From the NCBI RefSeq assembly GCF_001571405.1, contig NZ_BCNX01000006.1, positions 434,001 to 498,000 of the forward strand: 64,000 bases of DNA, given 5' to 3'. Origin of the DNA: Methanoculleus thermophilus. GTDB lineage: Archaea > Halobacteriota > Methanomicrobia > Methanomicrobiales > Methanoculleaceae. Every line of letters starts with the position of its first letter. Positions within the stretch are counted from its first letter, which is position 1. Below are positions 35,247 through 43,009 of this stretch, in pieces. The notes beneath the pieces are model-generated. The model was not told the origin of the DNA, ran no database searches, and was given only the letters and a program-made list of their open reading frames with translations. The translations under genes were made by a program, and so were the position numbers.

Positions 35247-36332
35247 ATGACAATCATCGAAGCACACAATATCACGAAGTTCTACGGCGATCTGAGGGTT
35301 CTGTACGACGTCGACCTCTCGGTCGAGGAAGGAGAGATCGTAGGATTGATCGGCCCGAGCGGCTCGGGGAAGAGCACGCTCCTCCGGATTCTCGACCTCA
35401 TCGAGCCGGCAAACGGAGGAGAACTCTCGATCTTTGGGATCGATGTGGCGAGGGAGCGCGGTCGCTGGCTCGATCTGCGCCGCCAGATGGGAATGCTCTT
35501 TCAAAGACCGGTCGTCTTCAATGCATCCGTCTACGATAATGTCGCGATGGGGCTGCGCTACCGCCGGGCCCCCGCCGACGAGGTCGATCGGCGGGTGAAG
35601 GAGGCCCTCGAGGCCGTCGGTCTCTCCCGCTGCATAAAGAGCCGTGCGACCGATCTCTCCGGTGGCGAGCAGCAGCGGGTGGCGCTCTCGAGGGTGCTCG
35701 TGACAGATCCCCGGATCCTCTTCCTGGACGAACCGACGGCGAACCTGGACCCGGGCTCGACCGCCACCATCGAAGCGATCGTGACGCAACTGAACCGCGA
35801 AGCCGGGACGACGGTCATCATGAGTACGCACGACCTTATGCAGGGGCAGCGGCTCGCCCACCGGATCGCCGTGATGATCGACGGCACGATCGCCCAGACA
35901 GGAAGTTCAAGCGAGATATTCCATGCGCCGAAGAACCGGCGGATTGCCCGGTTCGTGGGTGTTCAAAACATCATCCCGGGCCGGGTCGTCTCCCGGCGCG
36001 GGGGCCTCACCGTCGTGGAGGCGCGAGGAAAGGAGATCCTCTCGGCGACCCCGCCGCCCGCCGACGAAGTGGAGATGGTCATCCGCGGGGAAGACATCTC
36101 CCTGCACCGGAGAAAACCCGGCTACGAGGAGGCGGAGAACCTCTTCTCCGCCGCGATCGTCCGGATCGAGTCCACGGCGCCGTTCGTGAACGTTACGGTG
36201 AACTGCGGGTGCGATCTCTCCGCGCTCGTGACCGCGAGGAGGGCGGAGGCCCTTGAACTTCACGAAGGGATGGAGGTCTGGGTCTCTCTTCAGGCAAAGG
36301 CGGTTCATCTTATCCCGATGGAGGGGTCTTGA
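35247..36332 (+). CDS. tupC: Tungstate ABC transporter ATP-binding protein
   Basis: A 361-residue ABC ATPase. Walker A is GPSGSGKSTLL, the signature is LSGGEQQRVALSRV, Walker B is ILFLDEPTANLD and the switch His lies in STHDLMQGQRLAHR. The C-terminal 120 residues are beta-rich and TOBE-like (VFNASVYD belongs to the Q-loop; NIIPGRVV starts the regulatory domain), which may bind the oxyanion and allow feedback inhibition. Last gene of the first tup operon. Confidence 0.92.
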   Translation: MTIIEAHNITKFYGDLRVLYDVDLSVEEGEIVGLIGPSGSGKSTLLRILDLIEPANGGELSIFGIDVARERGRWLDLRRQMGMLFQRPVVFNASVYDNVAMGLRYRRAPADEVDRRVKEALEAVGLSRCIKSRATDLSGGEQQRVALSRVLVTDPRILFLDEPTANLDPGSTATIEAIVTQLNREAGTTVIMSTHDLMQGQRLAHRIAVMIDGTIAQTGSSSEIFHAPKNRRIARFVGVQNIIPGRVVSRRGGLTVVEARGKEILSATPPPADEVEMVIRGEDISLHRRKPGYEEAENLFSAAIVRIESTAPFVNVTVNCGCDLSALVTARRAEALELHEGMEVWVSLQAKAVHLIPMEGS

Positions 36333-36384
36333 GTCAGATTCAAAGCGATACCGCCTGGTCCCTGCTCCTTCAGGGACTCCTGCG

Positions 36385-36404
36385 TTAATTATCGTACATT
36401 AACT
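36385..36404 (+). promoter_or_regulatory. Inverted-repeat operator before the wtp genes
   Basis: GTTAAT and ATTAAC are perfect inverted half-sites with an eight-base spacer. Fifteen of the 20 bases are identical to the site before tupA at 33466-33485, including GTTAATTAT at the left. The rest of the 36333-36732 gap holds only the possible wtpA remnant. Confidence 0.5.
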
Positions 36405-36579
36405 CCATCCTGAATGAATACCTTTAACAATGGAGTTTTCAAAAGAATTTCTTCATGAAGATAACCCCTCCAAGCGCGTTTATCTCTCAAAACGCCGCTG
36501 CCGGGGTCCAATTCTCCGGCCGTATTGGGGCGACGGTGACCGACCCGGCGTCCGACACCAATATTCGGACCCCTGCACC

Positions 36580-36666
36580 AACGACGGCCAGCCTCCGATC
36601 GTGCCTGCAGGCAGCTACGGCAGCGTACCTCGCGCTTTCCAGTCGCTTGTTGCGAGCAAGGCCTGA
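36580..36666 (+). pseudogene. Possible C-terminal remnant of a molybdate/tungstate-binding protein gene (wtpA/modA)
   Basis: In one frame the last 28 codons before a TGA read NDGQPPIVPAGSYGSV and onward to LVASKA. This resembles the end of WtpA/ModA-type proteins, where an NGQPPIVPA-like segment is followed by a short tail. The position, just before wtpB, is exactly where wtpA belongs. Upstream codons show no binding-protein sequence. So the gene seems to have been deleted except for its end. The match is short and from memory of the family. Confidence 0.4.
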
Positions 36667-36732
36667 TCCTCACCTCATTTTCTGGTGAATCTCAACACTG
36701 CACCTATTTGGGCATTCAGCAGCATCACAACC

Positions 36733-37614
36733 ATGAAGACCGAAACGCTCTCATCCGATCCTTTCCCGGCAGATAGGAAGACGGCCGTTACCCGGTGGAA
36801 AGAGCACCGTGGGTGGTACGTGGACTGGTGCACCGTATGGTTCTGCGTCCTTGGCGGTCTGATCGTCGGGATCACGGTGCTTGCGCTCGCGAACATAGCG
36901 ATGACGGAACTCGCCGATCCGGCTCACCTCCTTGAGGTGGCACTATCGTCGGAAGTGATCCACTCGATCCTCCTCACGTTTGGTGCGGGAGCGAGCGCCG
37001 TCCTCCTCCTTATCCTCTTTGGGACCCCGCTCGCCTACGTCCTTGCGCGATCCCGTCCTTCCCGCTTAAAAGGGGTCGTCGAGAGCATCGTCGACATCCC
37101 CCTCATCCTGCCGCACACCGTGGCGGGCCTGCTTGTCTACCTCCTCTTCATGCGCCGGGGATGGCTCGGCGCGCCGCTCTCGGAGATCGGGCTCGCGTTT
37201 GAGGATGCATTGCCGGGAACGATCGTTGCGATGCTCTTTGTTTCTTCCCCGTTCTTCATCAATACCATGCGCGAGGGATTCGAGATGGTGCCGGTCCACA
37301 TGGAGAACGTTGCCCGCACGCTCGGGGCGGACACATTCACAGCGTTTCGAACGGTCACCCTTCCTTTAAGCCTCCGGCACATGTACAGCGGAGCCGTTCT
37401 CGCCTGGGGAAGGGCCATTGGGGAGTTTGCCGGCGTCGTCATGATCGCCTACTACCCGTTCATCATATCGACGCTGATCTACTACTTCTTCACGACTGAT
37501 GGAATCTACACGAGCAGGAGCATCGCATTTACGGTCATCCTGGTCAGTCTTGGGGTATTCTACCTTCTGCGGAGGATGACCCGGTACTTAGGGAGGTACG
37601 ATGATAGAGTTTGA
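36733..37614 (+). CDS. wtpB: Molybdate/tungstate ABC transporter permease
   Basis: A membrane protein of about 293 residues with six helices and the ModB/WtpB-type loop ENVARTLGADTFTAFRTVTLP, followed by GRAIGEFAGVV. The N-terminal 30 residues are hydrophilic. The ATG at 36733 is chosen over a GTG at 36685; neither has a clear ribosome binding site. The gene overlaps wtpC by 14 bases. No intact binding-protein gene lies next to it, so the transporter is either inactive or borrows a binding protein. Confidence 0.85.
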   Translation: MKTETLSSDPFPADRKTAVTRWKEHRGWYVDWCTVWFCVLGGLIVGITVLALANIAMTELADPAHLLEVALSSEVIHSILLTFGAGASAVLLLILFGTPLAYVLARSRPSRLKGVVESIVDIPLILPHTVAGLLVYLLFMRRGWLGAPLSEIGLAFEDALPGTIVAMLFVSSPFFINTMREGFEMVPVHMENVARTLGADTFTAFRTVTLPLSLRHMYSGAVLAWGRAIGEFAGVVMIAYYPFIISTLIYYFFTTDGIYTSRSIAFTVILVSLGVFYLLRRMTRYLGRYDDRV

Positions 37615-38668
37615 CCGCGTCTCGCTCAATCTCGGCTCGTTCTCGCTTGACGACGTCAGCCTGACAATCGGTATGGGCGACTACTACTTCATCGTCGGGC
37701 CTTCGGGTGCAGGAAAGACAGTCCTCCTCGAAGTGATTGCCGGACTCCACCGGCCGGACAGCGGCCGCGTCCTCCTTCGAGGCACCGAGATCACCACCCT
37801 CCCTCCGGAGAAACGGGGGATCGCCCTCGTCTACCAGGACTACTCGCTCTTTCCGAACATGACGGTCGTGGACAACGTCTCATACGGCCTCCGGGTGCGG
37901 GGAATGCGAAAGAATGAGGCCCGTGCCGAGGTCGTCCCACTCCTCGAGCGGTTCGGGATCGGTCACCTCGCCGACCGCTACCCGGGATCCCTCTCCGGCG
38001 GCGAGCAGCAGCGGGTGGCGCTTGCACGGGCTATCGCGGTGAAACCGGATATCCTCCTCCTCGACGAACCGCTCTCGGCCCTCGACCCAATCACGCAGGA
38101 GAAGTTCATCGCCGATCTCAAGCGGCTCCACCGGGAGGACGGGCTCACCATCGTCCAGGTGAGCCACTCCCGGCGGGAAGCGCACCACCTCGCCACTCGT
38201 ATGGCGGTGCTCATCGATGGAAAACTCGTGGACGAGGGGGAGGCGGGGGCCGTCCTGAACACTCCCCGCAGCCGCGAGGTCGCCAGGTTTGTCGGGATCG
38301 AGAACGTCCTGGATGGGATCGTGACCGAAAACGATGGAGGGCGAGCGATCGTGGATCTCGGGGGGTGGTCCTTCGAGGCGGTGACGGATGCCGCCACGGG
38401 CGAGGAGGTCACCCTCTGCATCCGGGCCGACGATCTCATCATCTCCGTCGGGCATGATCCGCGTACCAGCGCCCGGAACAGAGTGGCCGGCACGGTCGTC
38501 TCGGTCGTGGAGAACGGGCCAATTGCCGAGGTGCGGGTGGATGCGGGCGTCACGCTCACTGCGGTCCAGACCCGACGGTCGGTGCGGGACCTGGGCCTTG
38601 TCCCGGGAACGCCAGTCACCCTCTCCGTGATGGAGACGGGGGTCCACGTTATCCGTTCTTTTTCTTAA
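37601..38668 (+). CDS. wtpC: Molybdate/tungstate ABC transporter ATP-binding protein
   Basis: A 355-residue ABC ATPase: Walker A GPSGAGKTVLL, Q-loop LVYQDYSLFPNMTV, signature LSGGEQQRVALARAI, Walker B ILLLDEPLSALD and the His of VSHSRREAHH. The C-terminal part after residue 235 contains a TOBE/MOP-type beta domain (NRVAGTVVSVVENG) of the sort that binds molybdate in ModC-like proteins. It is coupled to wtpB by overlap, and its end overlaps the convergent SemiSWEET-like pseudogene. Confidence 0.9.
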   Translation: MIEFDRVSLNLGSFSLDDVSLTIGMGDYYFIVGPSGAGKTVLLEVIAGLHRPDSGRVLLRGTEITTLPPEKRGIALVYQDYSLFPNMTVVDNVSYGLRVRGMRKNEARAEVVPLLERFGIGHLADRYPGSLSGGEQQRVALARAIAVKPDILLLDEPLSALDPITQEKFIADLKRLHREDGLTIVQVSHSRREAHHLATRMAVLIDGKLVDEGEAGAVLNTPRSREVARFVGIENVLDGIVTENDGGRAIVDLGGWSFEAVTDAATGEEVTLCIRADDLIISVGHDPRTSARNRVAGTVVSVVENGPIAEVRVDAGVTLTAVQTRRSVRDLGLVPGTPVTLSVMETGVHVIRSFS

Positions 38669-38912
38669 GCGAGAGGGAGGGGCCGACCAGGACGACTGTA
38701 GCGCCATTTGCCGCCACGATGGCAAGGCCTCCCTTTATCACTCCATAGGCGAACCAGAGAAGGGCATCTGTGGGGAAGATAACGAGCATCGCAAGCGAAA
38801 GTTCGGTGGTTGACTGCGTGCGCCAACCCGACAGATCTGCGGTGCAAACGCGGCTGTCATGAGCGAGCCGGGGCGACAAGACCGAGTGCGATTATGGTAT
38901 CGTGGTTCAGCG
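38649..38912 (-). pseudogene. SemiSWEET-like (PQ-loop) sugar transporter, frameshifted
   Basis: Three pieces of one SemiSWEET protein occur in three different frames. They are IIALGLVA near 38895, MTAAFAPQICRVG near 38850, and STTELSLAMLVIFPTDALLW with the following YGVIKGGLAIVAANGATVVL up to the stop. Joined, they give the normal order: first helix, the PQ motif, the arginine-rich turn, then helices two and three. At least two frameshifts separate them, so no functional 85-90-residue product is possible as sequenced. A sequencing error is the alternative. Confidence 0.6.
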
Positions 38913-38947
38913 GTCTCTCCCGCTGAACATGATAACCCCCGGTCTGA

Positions 38948-40081
38948 TCACGACCCGGACTGCCGGCTGCCTTCCCGCCACTTGAGAGCGTAGGCGAGAA
39001 CCATCCCTATGATGAACGCAAACGTGAGGCCTATTATGAGGGTGAGGATCGCGATGACCGCCGTGACCAGGTAGGACTCCGTCTTGATGCTGTGTTTCCC
39101 TAGCTCTATCGCTACAAAGACGAGGAGCGCTCCAAAGATCCCGAGCGGGATGAGTGTCAGCACCTCCGGCGGGGCGAAGGCAAGGGCGAAGATGAGAATG
39201 AAGATTCCGGCGACGATATTCGCCCCGCCGGTCCTCGCGCCGAACCGGTACATGGCCGCAAGCCCCCCGGCGCCGTGGCACATCGGAAACCCGCCGAGCG
39301 GCGTCGAGACCAGGTTCATGACCCCGATCGTCCGGGAGAGCCGGTCGGGGTCCACACCCTTCTTTGGGAAGAGGTCGTAGGTGAGGAGGGATGTCGCGAG
39401 GATGGCGTTTGCAATCGTGAGGGGAATCTGAGGCAGCGCAAGGTCCCAGGTCGCGGCGATGAAGTCCGTCGGCATCGGAATGAGGAGGGCGGGAAGGGGC
39501 ATCAGGCGGAACGGCGGCATCCCCTGCGTGGCGATCCCCATGGCAAGCCCAATGATCAGGACCAGGAGTGCGGAGATGTCGGGGATCCGGGTGCGCTGCG
39601 ATACGATGAAGAAGGCAAGGATGATTGCTATCGCGACCGCCGCAACAAGGAGGTCGGGGAGGATATAGCCAAGCGATGTCTCCAGGAGGACGAGTGCAAG
39701 CCCCGCCTGGACGCCCCGGATGACGCTCTTTGGGATCCGGTCCCCGAGCCACGTCATCCCGCCGACGAGTCCGAGCACCAGGAAGAGCACGCCGACGACG
39801 AGGCCCGAAGCCACGATCTCGGCACCGCAGAGTCCTTCGGCGATGACGATGGCCCCGATCGCCTTCATCGGCTCGATGGGGATTGGGAGGCGGTAGTAGA
39901 ACCCGGTGATGATGAACCAGGCGGCGAGGAAGAGGAAGAAGTGGCTGACGTTCACGTCCGGGCAGACGATGGCCACACCGAGCAGAATCGGGAAGATGGT
40001 GCCGAAGTCGCCGACCGCTCCGGCGATCTCTTCAAGAGAGATCCGTATGCCGCCCATTCCCGTCCCGGTCTCCTCTGCCAT
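38948..40081 (-). CDS. MOT1-family molybdate/sulfate transporter
   Basis: A 377-residue membrane protein with about ten helices, related to the SulP-like MOT1 molybdate transporters. The two family signatures are present: YYRLPIPIEPMKAIGA near residue 65 and the FPMCHGAGGLAAMYRFGART segment in the second half. It begins with a hydrophilic 15-residue tail. In this position, among tup and wtp genes, molybdate is the likely substrate; sulfate cannot be excluded. It is transcribed alone towards the wtp genes. Confidence 0.85.
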   Translation of the reverse strand: MAEETGTGMGGIRISLEEIAGAVGDFGTIFPILLGVAIVCPDVNVSHFFLFLAAWFIITGFYYRLPIPIEPMKAIGAIVIAEGLCGAEIVASGLVVGVLFLVLGLVGGMTWLGDRIPKSVIRGVQAGLALVLLETSLGYILPDLLVAAVAIAIILAFFIVSQRTRIPDISALLVLIIGLAMGIATQGMPPFRLMPLPALLIPMPTDFIAATWDLALPQIPLTIANAILATSLLTYDLFPKKGVDPDRLSRTIGVMNLVSTPLGGFPMCHGAGGLAAMYRFGARTGGANIVAGIFILIFALAFAPPEVLTLIPLGIFGALLVFVAIELGKHSIKTESYLVTAVIAILTLIIGLTFAFIIGMVLAYALKWREGSRQSGS

Positions 40082-40152
40082 CCTTCCCTCTTTGAGCCCT
40101 CCCTCGATTCAACGATTATGAATTGAGGATCCGGTGCGTCAGTGCTCTCTGA

Positions 40153-40169
40153 TGCAGTATACTACTGCA
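40153..40169. promoter_or_regulatory. Palindrome upstream of the MOT1 gene
   Basis: TGCAGTA and TACTGCA flank TAC, a perfect 7-bp inverted repeat 72-88 bases before the MOT1 start. The surrounding gap (40082-40332) is AT-rich to the right and holds no gene. GTGTTTAT also occurs twice near 40190 as a direct repeat. Confidence 0.4.
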
Positions 40170-40332
40170 ACCAGGTAAGTAAGTGTGTTTATTTAATGGT
40201 GTTTATACGGGTCGATTTCTAATCGGGATTTCCTGCATGAAGGTATCCGTGCAAAAAGAATTCTGCATCTCGTTCGCCTTTCTGCAATCGAAACCTCTTG
40301 TTCTGGCCCTAAAGGGACTAAAGACCCAATTC

Positions 40333-41340
40333 TCACGTCGCCTGTCCGGGAGCGGTGCCCCTCTCGCGGCCTTCGCCGGTCGGGGGAGAGATCGGAGGGC
40401 CGGGTTCCTCCTCCTCCTTCTTCTCGTCGAGGAGGCCTTCGGCCTTCAGCCGTTCGATGGCCTGGTCCAGGTACTCCGAGACGATCCTGTCCCTCTCGTG
40501 GATCTGCCGTATCCAGACCCGCACCGTCAGCCTGATCCACTCCTCCTTGATCGACGAGACCTGCACCTTCGGCTCGAGGAATGCCTGGTCGGCGCGGGGG
40601 AGATCGGAGGAAAGGCGCCCGATGTAGGGCAGATCGAAGAGGCTCTGGAGGGCGGACCGCTCGGCCGGCTCGACGTGGGTCAGGATCAGGGGATGGTCAT
40701 GCGCGGCGGTAAGCGCGATCTCCTCCACCCGCGTAAGATCTGCGGTGATCGGGACGGCGAGCGGGATCGAGACCTCCAGAAGTCCGGCGCGGGAGTAGTT
40801 GATCACTTTTGAGGTTATGATACTCGAATTCGGTGTGAGGATCAAACCGCCGTCGAGACCCTTGAGGGTCGTCGTCGTGAGGGAGATATCCTGCACCTTG
40901 CCGGGCCCGGTCTCCGGCCTTCCGCTGACGCTCACCCATTCCTCGAGCTGGATGGGGCGGTTGATGGTTATCAGGACGCCTGCGATAACGTTCTGGATAA
41001 TCTGGCGCGATGAGAAGGCTATGACGATACCGAGGATACCGAGCGAGGCGGCGAAGGCCGTTGGATCGAAGGCGAGGAAGTGCCGTGCGCTCGCGTAGAT
41101 CCCTCCAAGGGTTATGCCGTACTGCAGTACGGCCGATGTCCACTTGGCCGTCCCACGGGATACCCGCCCGTCAAGGACCCGCCGAAGGAGCATGTAAGCG
41201 AGGTTGCCGAGGAAGAGAAACCCGATAAGCGTGAAGAGGAATGCGAGGAACGCATCGAGGGGAACTCCGCCGATGAGGAGCGAACCGCTCTCCTGTATGG
41301 GGGTGAGGTGAGAGATGGTAGAATTAATTCCTTCCGTCAT
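40333..41340 (-). CDS. MscS-family mechanosensitive channel (second of a tandem pair)
   Basis: A 335-residue small-conductance mechanosensitive channel homologue. Three N-terminal helices are followed by the pore-lining region FAASLGILGIVIAFSSRQIIQNVIAG, split here, and the beta domain (NRPIQLEEWVSVSG, TTTLKGLDGGLILTPNSS). The C-terminal domain ends in an acidic/Pro-rich tail. The ATG at 41340 overlaps the upstream channel stop (ATGA). The frame is open further upstream, but only as a shadow of the neighbouring channel. The paralogue differs at the pore (SSRQII here, SSTQIT there). Confidence 0.88.
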   Translation of the reverse strand: MTEGINSTISHLTPIQESGSLLIGGVPLDAFLAFLFTLIGFLFLGNLAYMLLRRVLDGRVSRGTAKWTSAVLQYGITLGGIYASARHFLAFDPTAFAASLGILGIVIAFSSRQIIQNVIAGVLITINRPIQLEEWVSVSGRPETGPGKVQDISLTTTTLKGLDGGLILTPNSSIITSKVINYSRAGLLEVSIPLAVPITADLTRVEEIALTAAHDHPLILTHVEPAERSALQSLFDLPYIGRLSSDLPRADQAFLEPKVQVSSIKEEWIRLTVRVWIRQIHERDRIVSEYLDQAIERLKAEGLLDEKKEEEEPGPPISPPTGEGRERGTAPGQAT

Positions 41341-42221
41341 GCCGCATCGACCTTCACCGGGATCTCCTCGGCCGAGAGACGCCTGAGAACTTCTCGCATG
41401 TACCGGGAGATGATATCGTCCTTCTGTGGGATCTTGCGGGTCCAGACCCGGATGACCAGTTTGATCCAGCCGTCGGTGACCGATGTGATATGGATGGCCG
41501 GTGCAAGATCTGCAACGTCGGTGCTGTCGGAGGAGACGCGCCAATTGTAGGGATGGTTCAAGAGATCCTGAATAATGGAGTGCTCGACCGCATTGGGGTG
41601 CTGAATGATACGCGGGTCGTCGCGCGCCACTGAAAGTGCGATCTCCTTTGCCCGGGTCAGGTCCGCCCAGGCCGGGATGGTGATCGAGACCCGGATCTCC
41701 ATCAACCCGCCCCGGGAGTAGTTGACAACCTTTGAGGCTATGATGCTTGAGTTCGGCATGAGGATGAGGGAGCCGTCGAGCCCCTGAAGGATCGTCGTCG
41801 TGAAGGAGAAGTCGCGCACCCTGCAAAGCCCTGTTGACGGCAGCTCCCCGACGACGATCCACTCCTCGAGCTGGACCGGGCGATTGATGGTGATAAGGAT
41901 ACCTGCAAGGATGTTCTGCGTGATCTGGGTCGATGATACGGCCACGACGATACTGATGATTCCAAGCGATGCGACGACGGCGTTCAGGTCGAAGGCAAGG
42001 AGATACCGGGCACTCGCATAACCCCCGCCGATGATGACGGCATACTGCAGGATAGCCGCCGTCCACTTGGCCGCCCTCGGTGAGACCCGTCCATCCAGTG
42101 CTCGTCTAAGAAGCATGTAGGCGAGGTTGCCAAGGATGAGGAGCACGATGAGGGTGAGGATGAACGCGAAGAACGCGCCAATGGATCCCCCACCGATGAG
42201 GGATGGCTCGCTCGATTGCAT
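41337..42221 (-). CDS. MscS-family mechanosensitive channel (first of a tandem pair)
   Basis: A 294-residue MscS homologue with the same layout as the following gene: LLILGNLAYMLLRRALDGRV, the pore helix VVASLGIISIVVAVSSTQI, and INRPVQLEEWIVVGE with TTILQGLDGSLI. It lacks the charged C-terminal tail. A TATA-like GGTTAATTC lies about 28 bases upstream on the minus strand. Such channels release solutes or ions on osmotic downshock. The pair may form mixed heptamers. Confidence 0.88.
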   Translation of the reverse strand: MQSSEPSLIGGGSIGAFFAFILTLIVLLILGNLAYMLLRRALDGRVSPRAAKWTAAILQYAVIIGGGYASARYLLAFDLNAVVASLGIISIVVAVSSTQITQNILAGILITINRPVQLEEWIVVGELPSTGLCRVRDFSFTTTILQGLDGSLILMPNSSIIASKVVNYSRGGLMEIRVSITIPAWADLTRAKEIALSVARDDPRIIQHPNAVEHSIIQDLLNHPYNWRVSSDSTDVADLAPAIHITSVTDGWIKLVIRVWTRKIPQKDDIISRYMREVLRRLSAEEIPVKVDAA

Positions 42222-42264
42222 CTTAGGTGTAGTGGGTGTGAGAGAGAATTAACCCACTGTATCA

Positions 42265-42633
42265 TCAGTCGCCGTCCTGACACCCGGGGACGGCTGCACG
42301 AGCCTGCAGTGCCGAATAGATGTCTGGCCCTAGGACCTCTTTTGCGCGCTCGCCGTAACGCTCTGCTATGACTGCAAGGAGCTTACGGGTCCCCGAGGCT
42401 GTGGTGGAGATTCCGACCCGTTCCACCCGGCGGATCAGCCCGTCGCGCTCCATATCGCCGAACCGGGGAAGGACATAGTAGTGGGGTATCCCGAGGTGCT
42501 CGGCGAGCTTTCGGGTCGTAGGGAACCGTATGGTAACTCCATCTGGTGAAAAACCGATCGTTATGCAGCGTTCCTCTTCAAGAAGGATTCTCGCGGCCGC
42601 GTCAAAGATGTCGTCGTGCTCGTGCGTGGTCAT
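42265..42633 (-). CDS. Winged-helix DNA-binding protein, small
   Basis: A 122-residue protein. Residues 30-80 look like a winged helix: TTRKLAEHLGIPHYYV (recognition helix) followed by MERDGLIRRVERVGI and a short wing. No ligand or metal domain is visible. It is probably a transcription regulator, and its position between transporters and the MoSto gene makes it a candidate regulator of this island. It sits upstream of the MscS pair on the same strand. Confidence 0.55.
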   Translation of the reverse strand: MTTHEHDDIFDAAARILLEEERCITIGFSPDGVTIRFPTTRKLAEHLGIPHYYVLPRFGDMERDGLIRRVERVGISTTASGTRKLLAVIAERYGERAKEVLGPDIYSALQARAAVPGCQDGD

Positions 42634-42683
42634 CCGATCGCAACAGTAGTTGCACCCGACGGGAAAAAAGAGAGTCGGTCTGG

Positions 42684-42920
42684 TTACGCCGCTTCGGCTG
42701 CCTTCATCTCGCCCCGCTCTTCCTCGGGCATCTCCTCGAGGTAGACAACCTCCGCCCCGACGTCTTTTGCAATCTGTTCGAGTTCAACTTTGCGGAAGTG
42801 GGTTCCCTCGACTTTCAGGTGTTTCTCATCGCCCTGCTCTTCGATAACGGCGACGACACGGAACCTGGGTTGCTTCACACCGGTGCCGACCTTCTGGCGC
42901 TCTCGTACGTAGATCTTCAT
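42684..42920 (-). CDS. Small conserved-looking protein of unknown function
   Basis: A 78-residue charged protein. It starts MKIYVRERQKVGTGVKQPRF, continues with VVAVIEEQGD, and has a helical middle (KVELEQIAKDVGAEVVYL) and an acidic tail. It may be a small RNA-binding or regulatory protein. AGGAG lies 11 bases before the start. It is divergent from the MoSto-like gene and shares its control region, which contains two GGTATACC palindromes. Confidence 0.6.
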   Translation of the reverse strand: MKIYVRERQKVGTGVKQPRFRVVAVIEEQGDEKHLKVEGTHFRKVELEQIAKDVGAEVVYLEEMPEEERGEMKAAEAA

Positions 42921-42943
42921 ACCGCATTCATCTCCTATCAGGT

Positions 42944-42963
42944 GGTATACCAGTTGGTATACC
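42944..42963. promoter_or_regulatory. Double GGTATACC palindrome in the MoSto control region
   Basis: GGTATACC occurs at 42944-42951 and 42956-42963 with AGTT between, so the two eight-base palindromes lie 12 bases apart, centre to centre. The TATA-like GATATAAC of the MoSto gene lies eight bases further right, and the divergent small gene starts 23 bases to the left. This is a typical place for a dimeric regulator that controls both genes. Confidence 0.5.
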
Positions 42964-43009
42964 CCAAAGGGATATAACGTTTTCCCTCAAACTGAAAGTC
43001 AGTGGTTTT

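Noticed and set aside
41341-42066. Extension of the second MscS gene upstream
   Set aside because: It lies out of frame over the first MscS gene and is His/Arg/Pro-rich, a typical shadow in GC-rich DNA.
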